Of a stretch of 64,000 nucleotides of DNA, positions 6,834-14,748 are shown piece after piece (within the stretch, counting starts at the first letter, position 1; every line of letters begins with the position of its first letter). The translations under genes and the position numbers were made by a program. The stretch covers positions 46,337 through 110,336 of the forward strand of contig NZ_JAGGMI010000015.1 in assembly GCF_017875235.1 (NCBI RefSeq), written 5' to 3'. The notes under the pieces were generated by a model, which was given only the letters and a program-made list of their open reading frames with translations, had not been told where the DNA came from and ran no database searches. Origin of the DNA: Asticcacaulis solisilvae. GTDB lineage: Bacteria; Pseudomonadota; Alphaproteobacteria; Caulobacterales; Caulobacteraceae.

Positions 6834-8363
6834 CTATTCGTCGTCCTCTTCCTCGAACAGCTTGAGGATATCGGCCTGCGGCTGGCCCGTGCGGATGGCG
6901 GCGATAATGGCGCGCGCCCTGGCGGCGGCTTCGGCGTCGTGCGGCTGGCTGGCCATCGGCGCCAGCAGGGTGGCGGCGTTCTCCAGGTCGCCCGTCATGA
7001 CCAGAAGCCAGGCGGCGTGGTAGGCGTAGGTTTCTTCCGACGGCATCAGGTTGCTGGCCTGGATGGCGGCGCGGACCGCGGTGGTGCCGGGCGGCGAGGT
7101 CTGCGGCTCGGACAGCGACAGGTAATAGAGATTGGGCGCCAGCATGGGGTTGGCGCGATACGCCGTGCGGAAGGCCTGCCGCGCCTTCGCCATGTCGTCG
7201 CGGCTGTAATGGAGACGCCCCAGCAGGTAATGCGCCTCGGCGTTCTTCGGGTCGCCGGCCGCGGCATTGAGGATGGCCTCGGCGCGGGCGGGCTCGCCGA
7301 TCATCACTTCGGCGCGCGCCAGGACAAGTTGCGCCCAGGCGTCAGCGGGATAACGGCCGGCCTCGGCGCGCACATCGGACAGCAGCTTGGCCCTGTAGGC
7401 CTGACGCGGACAGGTTTCGAGCCACGACTGCCACATCAGAAGCTTGTCGGCGCTGGGCGGCATCTTGGTGATGGTGATGCCCGGGTCCGGAATGTCGTTG
7501 AAGGTGAATGAGACGACCGGCACGCCCTTGGCCAGGTAATCGCGCAGCGTCTTTTCAAGGTCGGCCGGCGCGACGCCGAACTGTTCGGTGAAGGTCGTCA
7601 GCGGGTCGGCGCCGCCATTGATCCGGTCGACATAGACGCCGAAGGCCTTAAGCCGCTCGGGCGAGGTCATGATCCAGTGGCTGAGCAGCCACGACTGGGC
7701 GTAAAACTTCAGCACGTCTTCGGTCGTCTTGCGCGGCTTATTGGTCAGGATGTCGGCATAGCTCAGCCAGCCGCCGGCCTTCAGGCGGCCATAGCGTTCG
7801 GAATCGGCATTGCCGATGGCTACCGAACGCCCGTCGATCGTGGTCGTGTGGAAATATTCGGCAAAGCCTTCGACATACCAGGCCGGAAAGACGGTGGTAT
7901 AGTTCTGGAACATGAAATGGTGGCCATATTCATGGAACAGGATTTCGAAGTCGTACCCCGCCTTGCGTTCGCGCGAAATCCGGGTGCCGGTGGCGCTCCT
8001 TGACGTCGAGCTTTTGGGCGAATAGGCGACGGCCCCTTCGGAACAGTGGCGGTAAAAGCCGCCGATGCCGTCGCCGATGTCCGGCCAAACGGCGCGCATG
8101 TCCTGCTGGTCCCTGAGCAGGAAGACCTTGAACGGCGGGGTTTCCGGCATGTCGCCGTTCTTTGCCCGGTAAAGTTCGTAGAGCGTGTAGTCGAAGGCTT
8201 CCAACTGCTCGGTGAATTGCCGCGTCAGCGCTTCGGAATTGTTGGAATAGACGATGAAATGGTTCGACGTCGCCTTGACCCATTCATCGGCCCGCGCTGT
8301 TCCCGAAGCGCCCCCCGCAAGGATCGCGAACGCCATAACGGCCCTGACCAGCACACCCTTCAT
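6834..8363 (-). CDS. Secreted DUF1570-type zinc metallopeptidase with TPR repeats
   Basis: From ATG 8363 (preceded by GGGGG) the 509-residue protein starts with a signal peptide ending at TARA. The motif HEYGHHFMFQNY with a downstream Glu (EGFAEYF) is a gluzincin zinc site, here after FEILF, as in DUF1570 proteins. The last ~170 residues form tetratricopeptide-like repeats (ARAEAILNAAAGDPKNAEAH, MAKARQAFRTAYRANPM). The frame reads further upstream but that part runs through unrelated sequence. It probably acts in the periplasm; the substrate is unknown. Confidence 0.8.
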   Translation of the reverse strand: MKGVLVRAVMAFAILAGGASGTARADEWVKATSNHFIVYSNNSEALTRQFTEQLEAFDYTLYELYRAKNGDMPETPPFKVFLLRDQQDMRAVWPDIGDGIGGFYRHCSEGAVAYSPKSSTSRSATGTRISRERKAGYDFEILFHEYGHHFMFQNYTTVFPAWYVEGFAEYFHTTTIDGRSVAIGNADSERYGRLKAGGWLSYADILTNKPRKTTEDVLKFYAQSWLLSHWIMTSPERLKAFGVYVDRINGGADPLTTFTEQFGVAPADLEKTLRDYLAKGVPVVSFTFNDIPDPGITITKMPPSADKLLMWQSWLETCPRQAYRAKLLSDVRAEAGRYPADAWAQLVLARAEVMIGEPARAEAILNAAAGDPKNAEAHYLLGRLHYSRDDMAKARQAFRTAYRANPMLAPNLYYLSLSEPQTSPPGTTAVRAAIQASNLMPSEETYAYHAAWLLVMTGDLENAATLLAPMASQPHDAEAAARARAIIAAIRTGQPQADILKLFEEEDDE

Positions 8364-8434
8364 GATACCCCCCAATCGGCTGCAGGGTGACGATAGCGAA
8401 GGTTGCGGCCGTTGAAAAGACCCGTGCCGCACGC

Positions 8435-8711
8435 TCAGGCCCGCGCCTCGGCGATATCGGGGCGGAAACCGGCGATCGCCGCCAGGCCCCTTGAAGACCA
8501 TCAGATGGCGAAAGCGCTGGACCGACCGCACGTCATCCCAGGCGATAAACCGCGGCTTGCGGAACAGGATCGGCTAGGAATAGATGCCTGGCTTCAAAAA
8601 TAGTTCGAACATTTGCTGGCTTTGACAAAGCGCTTCCGCTTCAGGGAAGAAATCGGCAAACCGAAATTCCCGCAGTTCTATTTCCGGTGATGGCGCTAAG
8701 CCGACTCGTGG
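8435..8711 (-). pseudogene. Decayed gene with a nonsense codon and a frameshift
   Basis: Read on the minus strand, one frame gives PEIELREFRFADFFPEAEAL, then FELFLKPGIYS, a TAG, and PILFRKPRFIAWDDVRSVQ up to LMVFKG; after a +/-1 shift it continues LAAIAGFRPDIAEARA and stops at 8435. The RKPRFIAWDDV pattern recalls small PH-domain-like bacterial proteins, which is a weak similarity. No start codon is intact. Confidence 0.4.
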
Positions 8712-8845
8712 CTATCTACGCTTTTAGTAAAGGCGGACGTGAAATCGGCTCCGATGGATGCCCTGACGCAATTTCTTGTCGTCGGCTATGCGGACGCTTC
8801 TGGCGTGTCCGTGTAAGGTCGCAATCTTGGCGAAGATAATTGCCA

Positions 8846-8880
8846 TGAACAAAAAGGGTCGAGCTCCGAGGCTCGACCCT
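8846..8880 (-). terminator. Rho-independent terminator of the cold-shock gene
   Basis: A perfect 10-bp stem (AGGGTCGAGC/GCTCGACCCT, 8855-8880) with a 6-nt loop is followed on the minus strand by TTTTTG, 28 bases after the cold-shock stop codon. Confidence 0.8.
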
Positions 8881-8908
8881 AAATGTCTTCTCAATGAAAA
8901 GAATGGCT

Positions 8909-9118
8909 CTAAGCTGCCTGAAGCTGCCCCGCGGACATTTTGCCGGACTTTGCGTCGCGTTGCAGCTCGTAGGTAATTTGCTGGCCTTCATGGAGGCTGC
9001 TCATGCCGGAGCTTTCAACCGCGCTGATATGCACGAAGACGTCCTGGCCGCCCTTTGTCGGCTCAATGAAGCCAAAACCTTTTGTGGGATTAAACCACTT
9101 AACTGTACCTGCGCTCAT
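8909..9118 (-). CDS. Cold-shock protein (CspA family)
   Basis: The 69-residue protein is a single cold-shock domain with both nucleic-acid-binding motifs, RNP1 (KGFGFI) and RNP2 (VFVHISAV). It binds single-stranded RNA/DNA and acts as an RNA chaperone. AAAGGG lies eight bases before the ATG at 9118. It has its own promoter, a ~130-nt AU-rich leader and an intrinsic terminator, so it is monocistronic. The long leader is the usual site of temperature-dependent control in this family. Confidence 0.93.
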   Translation of the reverse strand: MSAGTVKWFNPTKGFGFIEPTKGGQDVFVHISAVESSGMSSLHEGQQITYELQRDAKSGKMSAGQLQAA

Positions 9119-9253
9119 AACGAACCCTTTCGATGGTACTGTTATACGTGCCAAGCATATGCATCGGCACCTCGAATAAATTTGAATGGGGAGTTTCGTC
9201 TGTGCCGCTAAGGCGCATCTAAAATCATCAGACAATCATCAGTCGATAACAAA

Positions 9254-9282
9254 CTAATATTTCATTCTATAAATAATGTCAA
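9254..9282 (-). promoter_or_regulatory. Sigma70-type promoter of the cold-shock gene
   Basis: On the minus strand TTGACA (9277-9282) and TATTAG (9254-9259) are separated by exactly 17 bases. Transcription would start near 9247, giving a leader of about 128 nt (9119-9246) before the cold-shock start codon. Confidence 0.7.
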
Positions 9283-9597
9283 GTAATTTATCCATCACAT
9301 ACATTTACATGTAGCCGATCGATGGAAACGCACCAGCGGAAGAACTAATTTTTATTTATATATTACATTCTTACAATTTATGAGCTATGCTTGATTTATT
9401 AGGGGCTGCAGACGGCCCTAAATAGCCTTATGCAACTTTCAGCCGTGCTGCGTGTGCCGTGGTAACTATCCATGCGGCCCCGCAGAAATGTTGATTTTAC
9501 AGACCAACACGTTCTCGGCCGATCTGCAGCAGCCTATACGACTCTAAGTAATTTCCGAAATCATTCGGATACTCATTCTACCACATTGGAAAACCAT
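9283..9597. other. AT-rich gene-free interval
   Basis: No convincing gene is seen. The stretch is far more AT-rich than the rest of the window and presumably holds the rightward promoter of the orphan operon that starts at 9598. An upstream in-frame ATG at 9472 exists but the intervening translation does not look like protein. Confidence 0.45.
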
Positions 9598-9918
9598 ATG
9601 ACGGTTCAGACACCGTGCCAGTTCGTAACGCCCGGGCTGGAAAGCCGCACCATGAAGCATCATGACGCCACGACAGTTAGTAATGCTTTCGGAAGCGGCG
9701 CAGCCATTGCCATCAAGACCTGGGACCTTGCACCGAGCGATGTTCTGGATATCCGGATGTCGTCGGGCTCGAAAGCCCTTGCCTTAATTGAAACCTTCGG
9801 ATTGGCGGGACTGGAGATCAACATCGACGGCAACCTCTATCACTGCCGTCCATGGAAAGCCGGTGACAGCCCGTTGCAGACCGACAGAGGCTTCACGTCG
9901 AACTGGACCATTATCTAA
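9598..9918 (+). CDS. Orphan protein, first gene of a small-gene operon
   Basis: This predicted 106-residue soluble protein (start MTVQTPCQFVTPGLESRTMK) has alternating beta-like segments (LAGLEINIDGNLYHCRPW) and two Cys. There is no signal peptide or recognised domain. The ATG at 9598 has a weak GGA upstream. Its stop (TAA, 9916-9918) directly abuts the next ATG, so the two genes are probably translated together. Confidence 0.5.
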   Translation: MTVQTPCQFVTPGLESRTMKHHDATTVSNAFGSGAAIAIKTWDLAPSDVLDIRMSSGSKALALIETFGLAGLEINIDGNLYHCRPWKAGDSPLQTDRGFTSNWTII

Positions 9919-10449
9919 ATGGCCAATTTCGTAGAGCCTACAGATGCAATGAGGGACGATACGGCCGATCTGGAGCGCCGCGTGCTGGCGCACGAGCAGG
10001 TGCTTCAGGCATTGATTGCCTACCTGGTGGAAAGCGATCCAAAAATCCTGGAACGGATGAAGGCAGCCTTCAGCCGTCCGGTGCGCGTCGTGCCTCCTTT
10101 TGGGCGAACCGACACCGCCGCTTACGCGGCTGCCTTCGTGCGGGAAGTAATTCGACTTGGCGATAAGGGCGGCGCATCGTCTGGTCCGTCGCCCATATCA
10201 CTATGGGACGATCTTTGGCCAACTGCGGGAGAGGCGAACCTGGCAAACGAGAACGTGGCCGTCCTCTTTGTCGTGCAGCACCGCGATGACATGTGGGAAG
10301 TTCTGCGCGACGGCCGGCTCATCGGCGGGTTCGTATCGCAAAAAGGCGCGCTTGAGGCCGCACATCAAGCGATGCAGGAGGTCTTCTGTACAGGCGGTGC
10401 GGCAGAACTTGTGGCGCGTCATCCGCCTGGCGCGACACGCCCGAATTGA
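9919..10449 (+). CDS. Orphan protein, paralogue of the product of 10723-11208
   Basis: The 176-residue protein has a helical N-terminal part (LERRVLAHEQVLQALIAYLV) and a C-terminal beta-beta-alpha unit (WEVLRDGRLIGGFVSQKGAL then EAAHQAMQEVF). The same arrangement appears in the gene at 10723 (HRRVLQVVLAALLEENPKLL; WHLSRDGRVVSEFPTHEEAA). The C-terminal unit resembles the fold pattern of DUF2188-type domains. Its role is unknown. It sits directly against the first gene of the operon. Confidence 0.6.
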   Translation: MANFVEPTDAMRDDTADLERRVLAHEQVLQALIAYLVESDPKILERMKAAFSRPVRVVPPFGRTDTAAYAAAFVREVIRLGDKGGASSGPSPISLWDDLWPTAGEANLANENVAVLFVVQHRDDMWEVLRDGRLIGGFVSQKGALEAAHQAMQEVFCTGGAAELVARHPPGATRPN

Positions 10450-10489
10450 TGCTCAGTTACCGCAAACCCAAACTCTTGAGAATCAAACA

Positions 10490-10726
10490 ATGACCGATGC
10501 AAAAAGCCACGATCTTGCGATCGCCAGACCTAAGTTGGCGCCGACGACAGAACCATCTGTTCCACGGGGGTGGCGCTCGCGTCCGATAGCACCGGCGAGA
10601 CCCAGCGGACTCCAGAGCGTCCATGCGACGGTCGAGCCGAGATATCGACGGGGTGACTTCTATCTGAAGATTGACGGCCTCACCGGCCCGCGGACCGGCA
10701 TGTCCGTCAGGTCTGAAAACGGATGA
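10490..10726 (+). CDS. Small orphan protein coupled to the next gene
   Basis: A 78-residue basic, Pro/Arg-rich protein begins MTDAKSHDLAIARPKLAPTT. The C-terminal GDFYLKIDGLTGPRTGMSV is beta-like. No domain is recognised. Its stop codon overlaps the ATG of the next gene (ATGA at 10723-10726), supporting a real, translationally coupled gene despite its size. Confidence 0.5.
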   Translation: MTDAKSHDLAIARPKLAPTTEPSVPRGWRSRPIAPARPSGLQSVHATVEPRYRRGDFYLKIDGLTGPRTGMSVRSENG

Positions 10727-11208
10727 ACCGTGCACAGTTAAGCGTAGAGGATCGGATACACCGCCGCGTACTTCAGGTCGTGCTCGCAGCACTTCTGGAG
10801 GAGAATCCGAAACTCCTGCGCAAGATCGAAGAGGGCTTTGCGAGCGAAGCGGCCTTGGCGCCCGCCCATGATCATGATGCCGTTCTGGCTTACGGCTCCC
10901 AGTTTGTTCACGCTACACTGTTTGTCGGCGCGTCGGATGCGCAGAGCACATTGCTGTCGTCTGCCCCGGAATGGGTCCGTCTATGGCTTGAGCCCGAGTT
11001 ACTGGCCGAGCCGGGTAGCCGGAGTTGGATACGTTTCGAAGTCCGTGCTGAGGCTGGCACCTGGCATTTGAGCCGGGACGGGCGCGTCGTCAGTGAGTTT
11101 CCAACGCACGAAGAGGCTGCGAAGGCCGCGCAAAAGGCGGTTGCAATTATATGCGCCGCTGGTGGCCAGGCGGATTGGCACGACGCATCGCCTGACCTGT
11201 CTGATTAG
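10723..11208 (+). CDS. Orphan protein, paralogue of the product of 9919-10449
   Basis: The 161-residue protein repeats the layout of the 9919 product: an N-terminal helical part (RVLQVVLAALLEENPKLLRK), a variable acidic middle and a C-terminal WHLSRDGRVVSEFPTHEEAA unit followed by an Ala-rich helix and CAAGGQADW. Divergence between the two copies is high, so the duplication is old or each copy was recruited separately. It is soluble, and no catalytic motif is visible. Confidence 0.6.
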   Translation: MNRAQLSVEDRIHRRVLQVVLAALLEENPKLLRKIEEGFASEAALAPAHDHDAVLAYGSQFVHATLFVGASDAQSTLLSSAPEWVRLWLEPELLAEPGSRSWIRFEVRAEAGTWHLSRDGRVVSEFPTHEEAAKAAQKAVAIICAAGGQADWHDASPDLSD

Positions 11209-11216
11209 GAGCGATC

Positions 11217-11606
11217 ATGTCCGTATCAATAAATCTCGAGGCAGGCACCGATATTCAGATTAGAGCGGAACGCGGGAACGGAGGAGCCGTTTATATACTT
11301 GTGCAGCAGCAAGACGTCCTTCACCACGCCTACACGATCTTGAGTGCATCGCCCCCGCGCGGCTTCCAAAACGCAATCATGTCCACCCGGCACGCTGTCG
11401 GCGCGCGGTCCATGCTTGTGCTCCACGCCAAACATGACAGGCTGGGGCAATGGTACGACATTCCACTAAAGGCGTCTCAGCTGCTCGGTCCAAATACGAC
11501 CCGCTACGAATTTGCAGCTATCGATAGCGAGGATTCCGTCAGCATGGCGTGCATCGTCAGCACAGTGCCACGATCACCGCCTCGGGCCTGGGGCGAAGCT
11601 GGCTAG
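11217..11606 (+). CDS. Orphan protein
   Basis: The 129-residue product starts MSVSINLEAGTDIQIRAERG after a good AGGAG site and looks beta-rich (GGAVYILVQQQDVLHHAYTI; FAAIDSEDSVSMACIV). There is no signal peptide or recognised family. It follows the previous gene by eight bases. Confidence 0.5.
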   Translation: MSVSINLEAGTDIQIRAERGNGGAVYILVQQQDVLHHAYTILSASPPRGFQNAIMSTRHAVGARSMLVLHAKHDRLGQWYDIPLKASQLLGPNTTRYEFAAIDSEDSVSMACIVSTVPRSPPRAWGEAG

Positions 11607-11674
11607 TTCAGCCGGCTGGGTTGGTTCAACGCAGGACATACCCATTGACTTAAACCTTAGGAAAGCAGGTAAAA

Positions 11675-11992
11675 ATGATAACCGTGGACGAAACCGAACG
11701 GGCAAGTATCAAGGGAATTATCGACGACATTATGTTCCGCCATCGCGCCGGCTCGCTGACCGACCCACGCGGGCGAGGCGCGGTTGCAGCGTTTGTGACA
11801 TCTTATGCGCCCCTCGATTATCTGAATGAAAGCGATGCCACGGCCCTGAACATCTATGTCGATGTGACCCTGCAGATGAACAAGCTGTCGCGGCAGACAG
11901 AGGACCCATGCGTGGTCCATCGTGTTAATACCATCATTCAGGTTGCGCTCGGCGACGAAGATGTGCTCCCAGCCATCCGACGCTTGCATTAG
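11675..11992 (+). CDS. Orphan helical protein, last of the small-gene run
   Basis: The 105-residue, mostly helical acidic protein (MITVDETERASIKGIIDDIM) contains ALNIYVDVTLQMNKLSRQ and ends DVLPAIRRLH. AGGAAAGCAGG precedes the ATG. No family is recognised. It is co-directional with the genes before it and the transglutaminase-like gene after it, but is separated from the latter by 264 bases, so the last gene may have its own promoter. Confidence 0.5.
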   Translation: MITVDETERASIKGIIDDIMFRHRAGSLTDPRGRGAVAAFVTSYAPLDYLNESDATALNIYVDVTLQMNKLSRQTEDPCVVHRVNTIIQVALGDEDVLPAIRRLH

Positions 11993-12256
11993 CCCTAAAT
12001 CGCATTAGCAAAAGGCGATATCGCGCCTGGTTTGACGCGAACGGCCTCCACATAGTCAATATCACCGCCTGCGACGCAACCTAGTCCGTTCCAGCACGGG
12101 CCCAATCTGTCGTGGACGCGTCTCTGCACACCCACGGGGCAACACAGGCTTACGTCAGTATGCGGAAACTTGTTACGCGGCGATGGCAGCGCGTCGCAAA
12201 GAAGGAGGATTGGGGGGCACTGGTTCCAAAGTGTCGGTTCTGCCCAGGACAGTATA

Positions 12257-13126
12257 ATGAAAAAACTATCGATCATGCACAGCACCGTCTATCGGTACAG
12301 TCGTCCCGTCGTGTTGAATGAACACAAGCTTATGGTGCGCCCGAGGGAAGGGCACCAGCTCAAACTCATCTCTCACAAGGTCAGTGTTTCGCCTCACGCC
12401 TCATTACGCTGGTCGCAGGATGTGCAGGGCAACACGATAGGTCGGGCAACATTCGAAGAGCCGACCGATATCCTGCAAGTCGACGCGCATAGCGTAGTTG
12501 AGCTGGACAGCGAACCGTGGCCCGTCTTTGACATCGATGCGTCTGCCATCTCTTATCCGTTTCTATATTCCGAGCACGACCTTACCGATCTCGGGCCCAT
12601 GATGACCCCGCACTATCCAGACCCGGATAGCCTGCTGGAAAACTGGGTCAGAGGCTTCGTACGCAGTGTTCCAACCGACACGCTGTCCATGCTTAAGGAC
12701 CTCAGCGCCGGCGTATCGAAGGCCATTACTTATGTGGCGCGTGACGCTGAAGGAACGCAGACGCCGTTGCAAACACTTGGCGTGCAGCGAGGGTCGTGTC
12801 GCGATTTCGCGGTTCTCCTGGCGGAAGCCGCGCGAAACCTTGGCTTCGGCAGTCGTATCGTGTCTGGCTACCGCTATTTTGGTGACACCGACGAACCGCG
12901 AACCGGCGACAATGACTCAACCCACGCCTGGGTGGAAATCTTCCTGCCGGGCGCCGGCTGGATCGCGTTTGACCCCACTAACAACTGGGTGGGAAACCAC
13001 AATCTCATCCCGGTAGGGGTTGGAGGGGATATCCGGCAACTCGCCCCGGTAGCGGGTAGTTTTGCCGGGCCGTCGGATGCACTCATTAAAATGAAAGTTG
13101 GCGTTCAAATAAAGTCGTATCTATGA
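12257..13126 (+). CDS. Transglutaminase-like protein
   Basis: The 289-residue cytoplasmic protein has the bacterial transglutaminase N-terminal region (MHSTVYRYSRPVVLNEHKLM) and a transglutaminase/papain-like core with the complete triad: Cys 181 (RGSCRDFAVLLAEAAR), His 223 (STHAWVEIFLPGAGW) and Asp 239 (AFDPTNNW). Members are thought to hydrolyse or cross-link peptide amide bonds; they often sit beside alpha-E and circularly permuted ATP-grasp genes, which are absent here. AGGA lies eight bases before ATG 12257; an ATG at 12170 in frame is less likely. Its placement after six orphan genes may link it to them. Confidence 0.85.
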   Translation: MKKLSIMHSTVYRYSRPVVLNEHKLMVRPREGHQLKLISHKVSVSPHASLRWSQDVQGNTIGRATFEEPTDILQVDAHSVVELDSEPWPVFDIDASAISYPFLYSEHDLTDLGPMMTPHYPDPDSLLENWVRGFVRSVPTDTLSMLKDLSAGVSKAITYVARDAEGTQTPLQTLGVQRGSCRDFAVLLAEAARNLGFGSRIVSGYRYFGDTDEPRTGDNDSTHAWVEIFLPGAGWIAFDPTNNWVGNHNLIPVGVGGDIRQLAPVAGSFAGPSDALIKMKVGVQIKSYL

Positions 13127-13260
13127 TTCCTCTGACAAGATATCTGCAGGCATCCGGGAGCGCTGCCGGTTAAGACTTCAGCTGTCCGGAAAACAAACGA
13201 GTAAATGCAACTGATCCGGATATGTTTCCGGTGTTGGGATCAAAAAGCAGAAGCCATGTC

Positions 13261-14109
13261 CTATCGCCTAAGAACCTCCAGCCAGGCCTTTTGCTCCGCG
13301 CCGATCAGGCTATCGGGCGTCATGACCGCGCCTTTAAGCGCGCCCCGGATATCGTCCGGCGTGTCGCTGAACGGCGCCCGCATCAGTTCGGCCAGAAGTG
13401 CCCGCCCCTTCGCCACCGAGGCGGCATAAACCTCGAGGAAGCTTGAGACACTCACATGCTGGCTGGGATCGTCCATCCAGCAGTCGTAGTCGGTCACGAC
13501 GCAGACTGTGCAATAGGCCATCTGGGCCTCGCGCGCCAGAAACGCCTCAGGCACATTGGTCATGCCGACCAGATCGCAATTCGCCGCGTCCCGCAGGAAG
13601 AAGCTCTCGGCGCGGGTGCCCAGGCGCGGACCTTCGACGCAGGCGTAGGTCTTGTCCATATGCAGGGGCTGGCCGATACGGGCGGCGGCGCGGGCGATGT
13701 CGGCGCTTAATGCCGGACAGGCCGGGTGGGCGGTCGAAACGTGCGCCGCCACGCCATCGCCGAAGAAGCTGTAGGCCCGCTTGCCGCGCGTATGGTCGAA
13801 ATATTGCGACACGACGGCCAGGTCGCCGGGCCGGATCTCTTCGCGCAAGGACCCCGAGGCCGACAGCGAAAAGACGCGCCGCGCCCCCAGCTGTTTCAGG
13901 GCGAAGATATTGGCGCGGTAATTGACCTCGTGCGGCAGCAAGCGGTGCCCTGCCCCGTGGCGCGCCAGGAAGAGCAGGCGCTGCCCCAGATACCGGCCTT
14001 CGGCTATGGGGCCGGACGGCTGGCCGAACGGCGTCTCGATCCGGTGTTCCGCGGTGATCTCAAGCCCGTCCAGCGCGTAGAAGCCGGAACCGCCGATGAC
14101 GCTCAGCAT
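13261..14109 (-). CDS. mtnP: S-methyl-5'-thioadenosine phosphorylase
   Basis: The 282-residue protein matches the MTAP/PNP family throughout: phosphate-binding GGSGFY and RHGAGH, MTNVPEAFLAREA, and TDYDCW near residue 212. The two Asp of DYD contact the adenine in MTAP, which favours methylthioadenosine over methylthioinosine as substrate. It releases adenine and 5-methylthioribose 1-phosphate in methionine salvage. AAGGA precedes ATG 14109; a longer reading upstream is not supported. No other salvage gene is adjacent. Confidence 0.87.
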   Translation of the reverse strand: MLSVIGGSGFYALDGLEITAEHRIETPFGQPSGPIAEGRYLGQRLLFLARHGAGHRLLPHEVNYRANIFALKQLGARRVFSLSASGSLREEIRPGDLAVVSQYFDHTRGKRAYSFFGDGVAAHVSTAHPACPALSADIARAAARIGQPLHMDKTYACVEGPRLGTRAESFFLRDAANCDLVGMTNVPEAFLAREAQMAYCTVCVVTDYDCWMDDPSQHVSVSSFLEVYAASVAKGRALLAELMRAPFSDTPDDIRGALKGAVMTPDSLIGAEQKAWLEVLRR

Positions 14110-14748
14110 GGGGAAGGTCCTTGTGGAATCAGAGCGGGCACATTGGCGCATTTCGGCAGCGGCCGGAAGCGCGCCCCCGCGCCTTCCGCTGCGCGCCAAT
14201 CGCGGACATAGAACCGCAAGGATGGCGGTTTCGAGAAATGTGCTCCGAATCGGACATCGACGCCGAGGAAATCAGCTTTCCGGTGCCCAAAAAGCGTTGG
14301 TGCATACCTATACGGGCCGCGTCGTCGCAAGGCTATGACTTCGTCGCGCAACATGGTGGTGTGATCAGGCCATATGGTAAAGCGGCATTAAGTGCAATTC
14401 GCCGATAAGATGTAATTCGTAAAAGATTATATTTCCAAAGTGACGCAATTCATGTAGGATGGCCTTGGTCGAGTTAGTAAATTATCGACCTCCGGATAAG
14501 CCCCGGATGTACGCATAAAGTCCAAGTGCGTTTGTATATCTTGCAAATTTCAGTTCAAAAAATATCAGGGTGAGTATTCCGGCGCCATCGGCGTGAATCC
14601 GGGATATATTTCTTATGCGATTTCTCAGATTGCCTGCATCATACTGCGATGCGGAATGCGTCTCCCTGTGCCTGATTATCGATCTGACCGGACGTTTGAG
14701 CCGGCCGCGCCGGGCGGTCGCGACGTTCGGTCCCAAAGGGATATCCTC
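14110..14748. other. Gene-free interval
   Basis: I see no gene I can support. A minus-strand frame (14103-14354) overlaps the mtnP start and has no recognisable sequence. The part from about 14400 to 14590 is AT-rich and likely carries the promoter of the metalloprotease gene at 14749. Confidence 0.4.

Noticed and set aside
14103..14354. Small minus-strand gene overlapping the mtnP start
   Set aside because: No ribosome site, no recognisable sequence, and it would overlap the start of mtnP; treated as chance.
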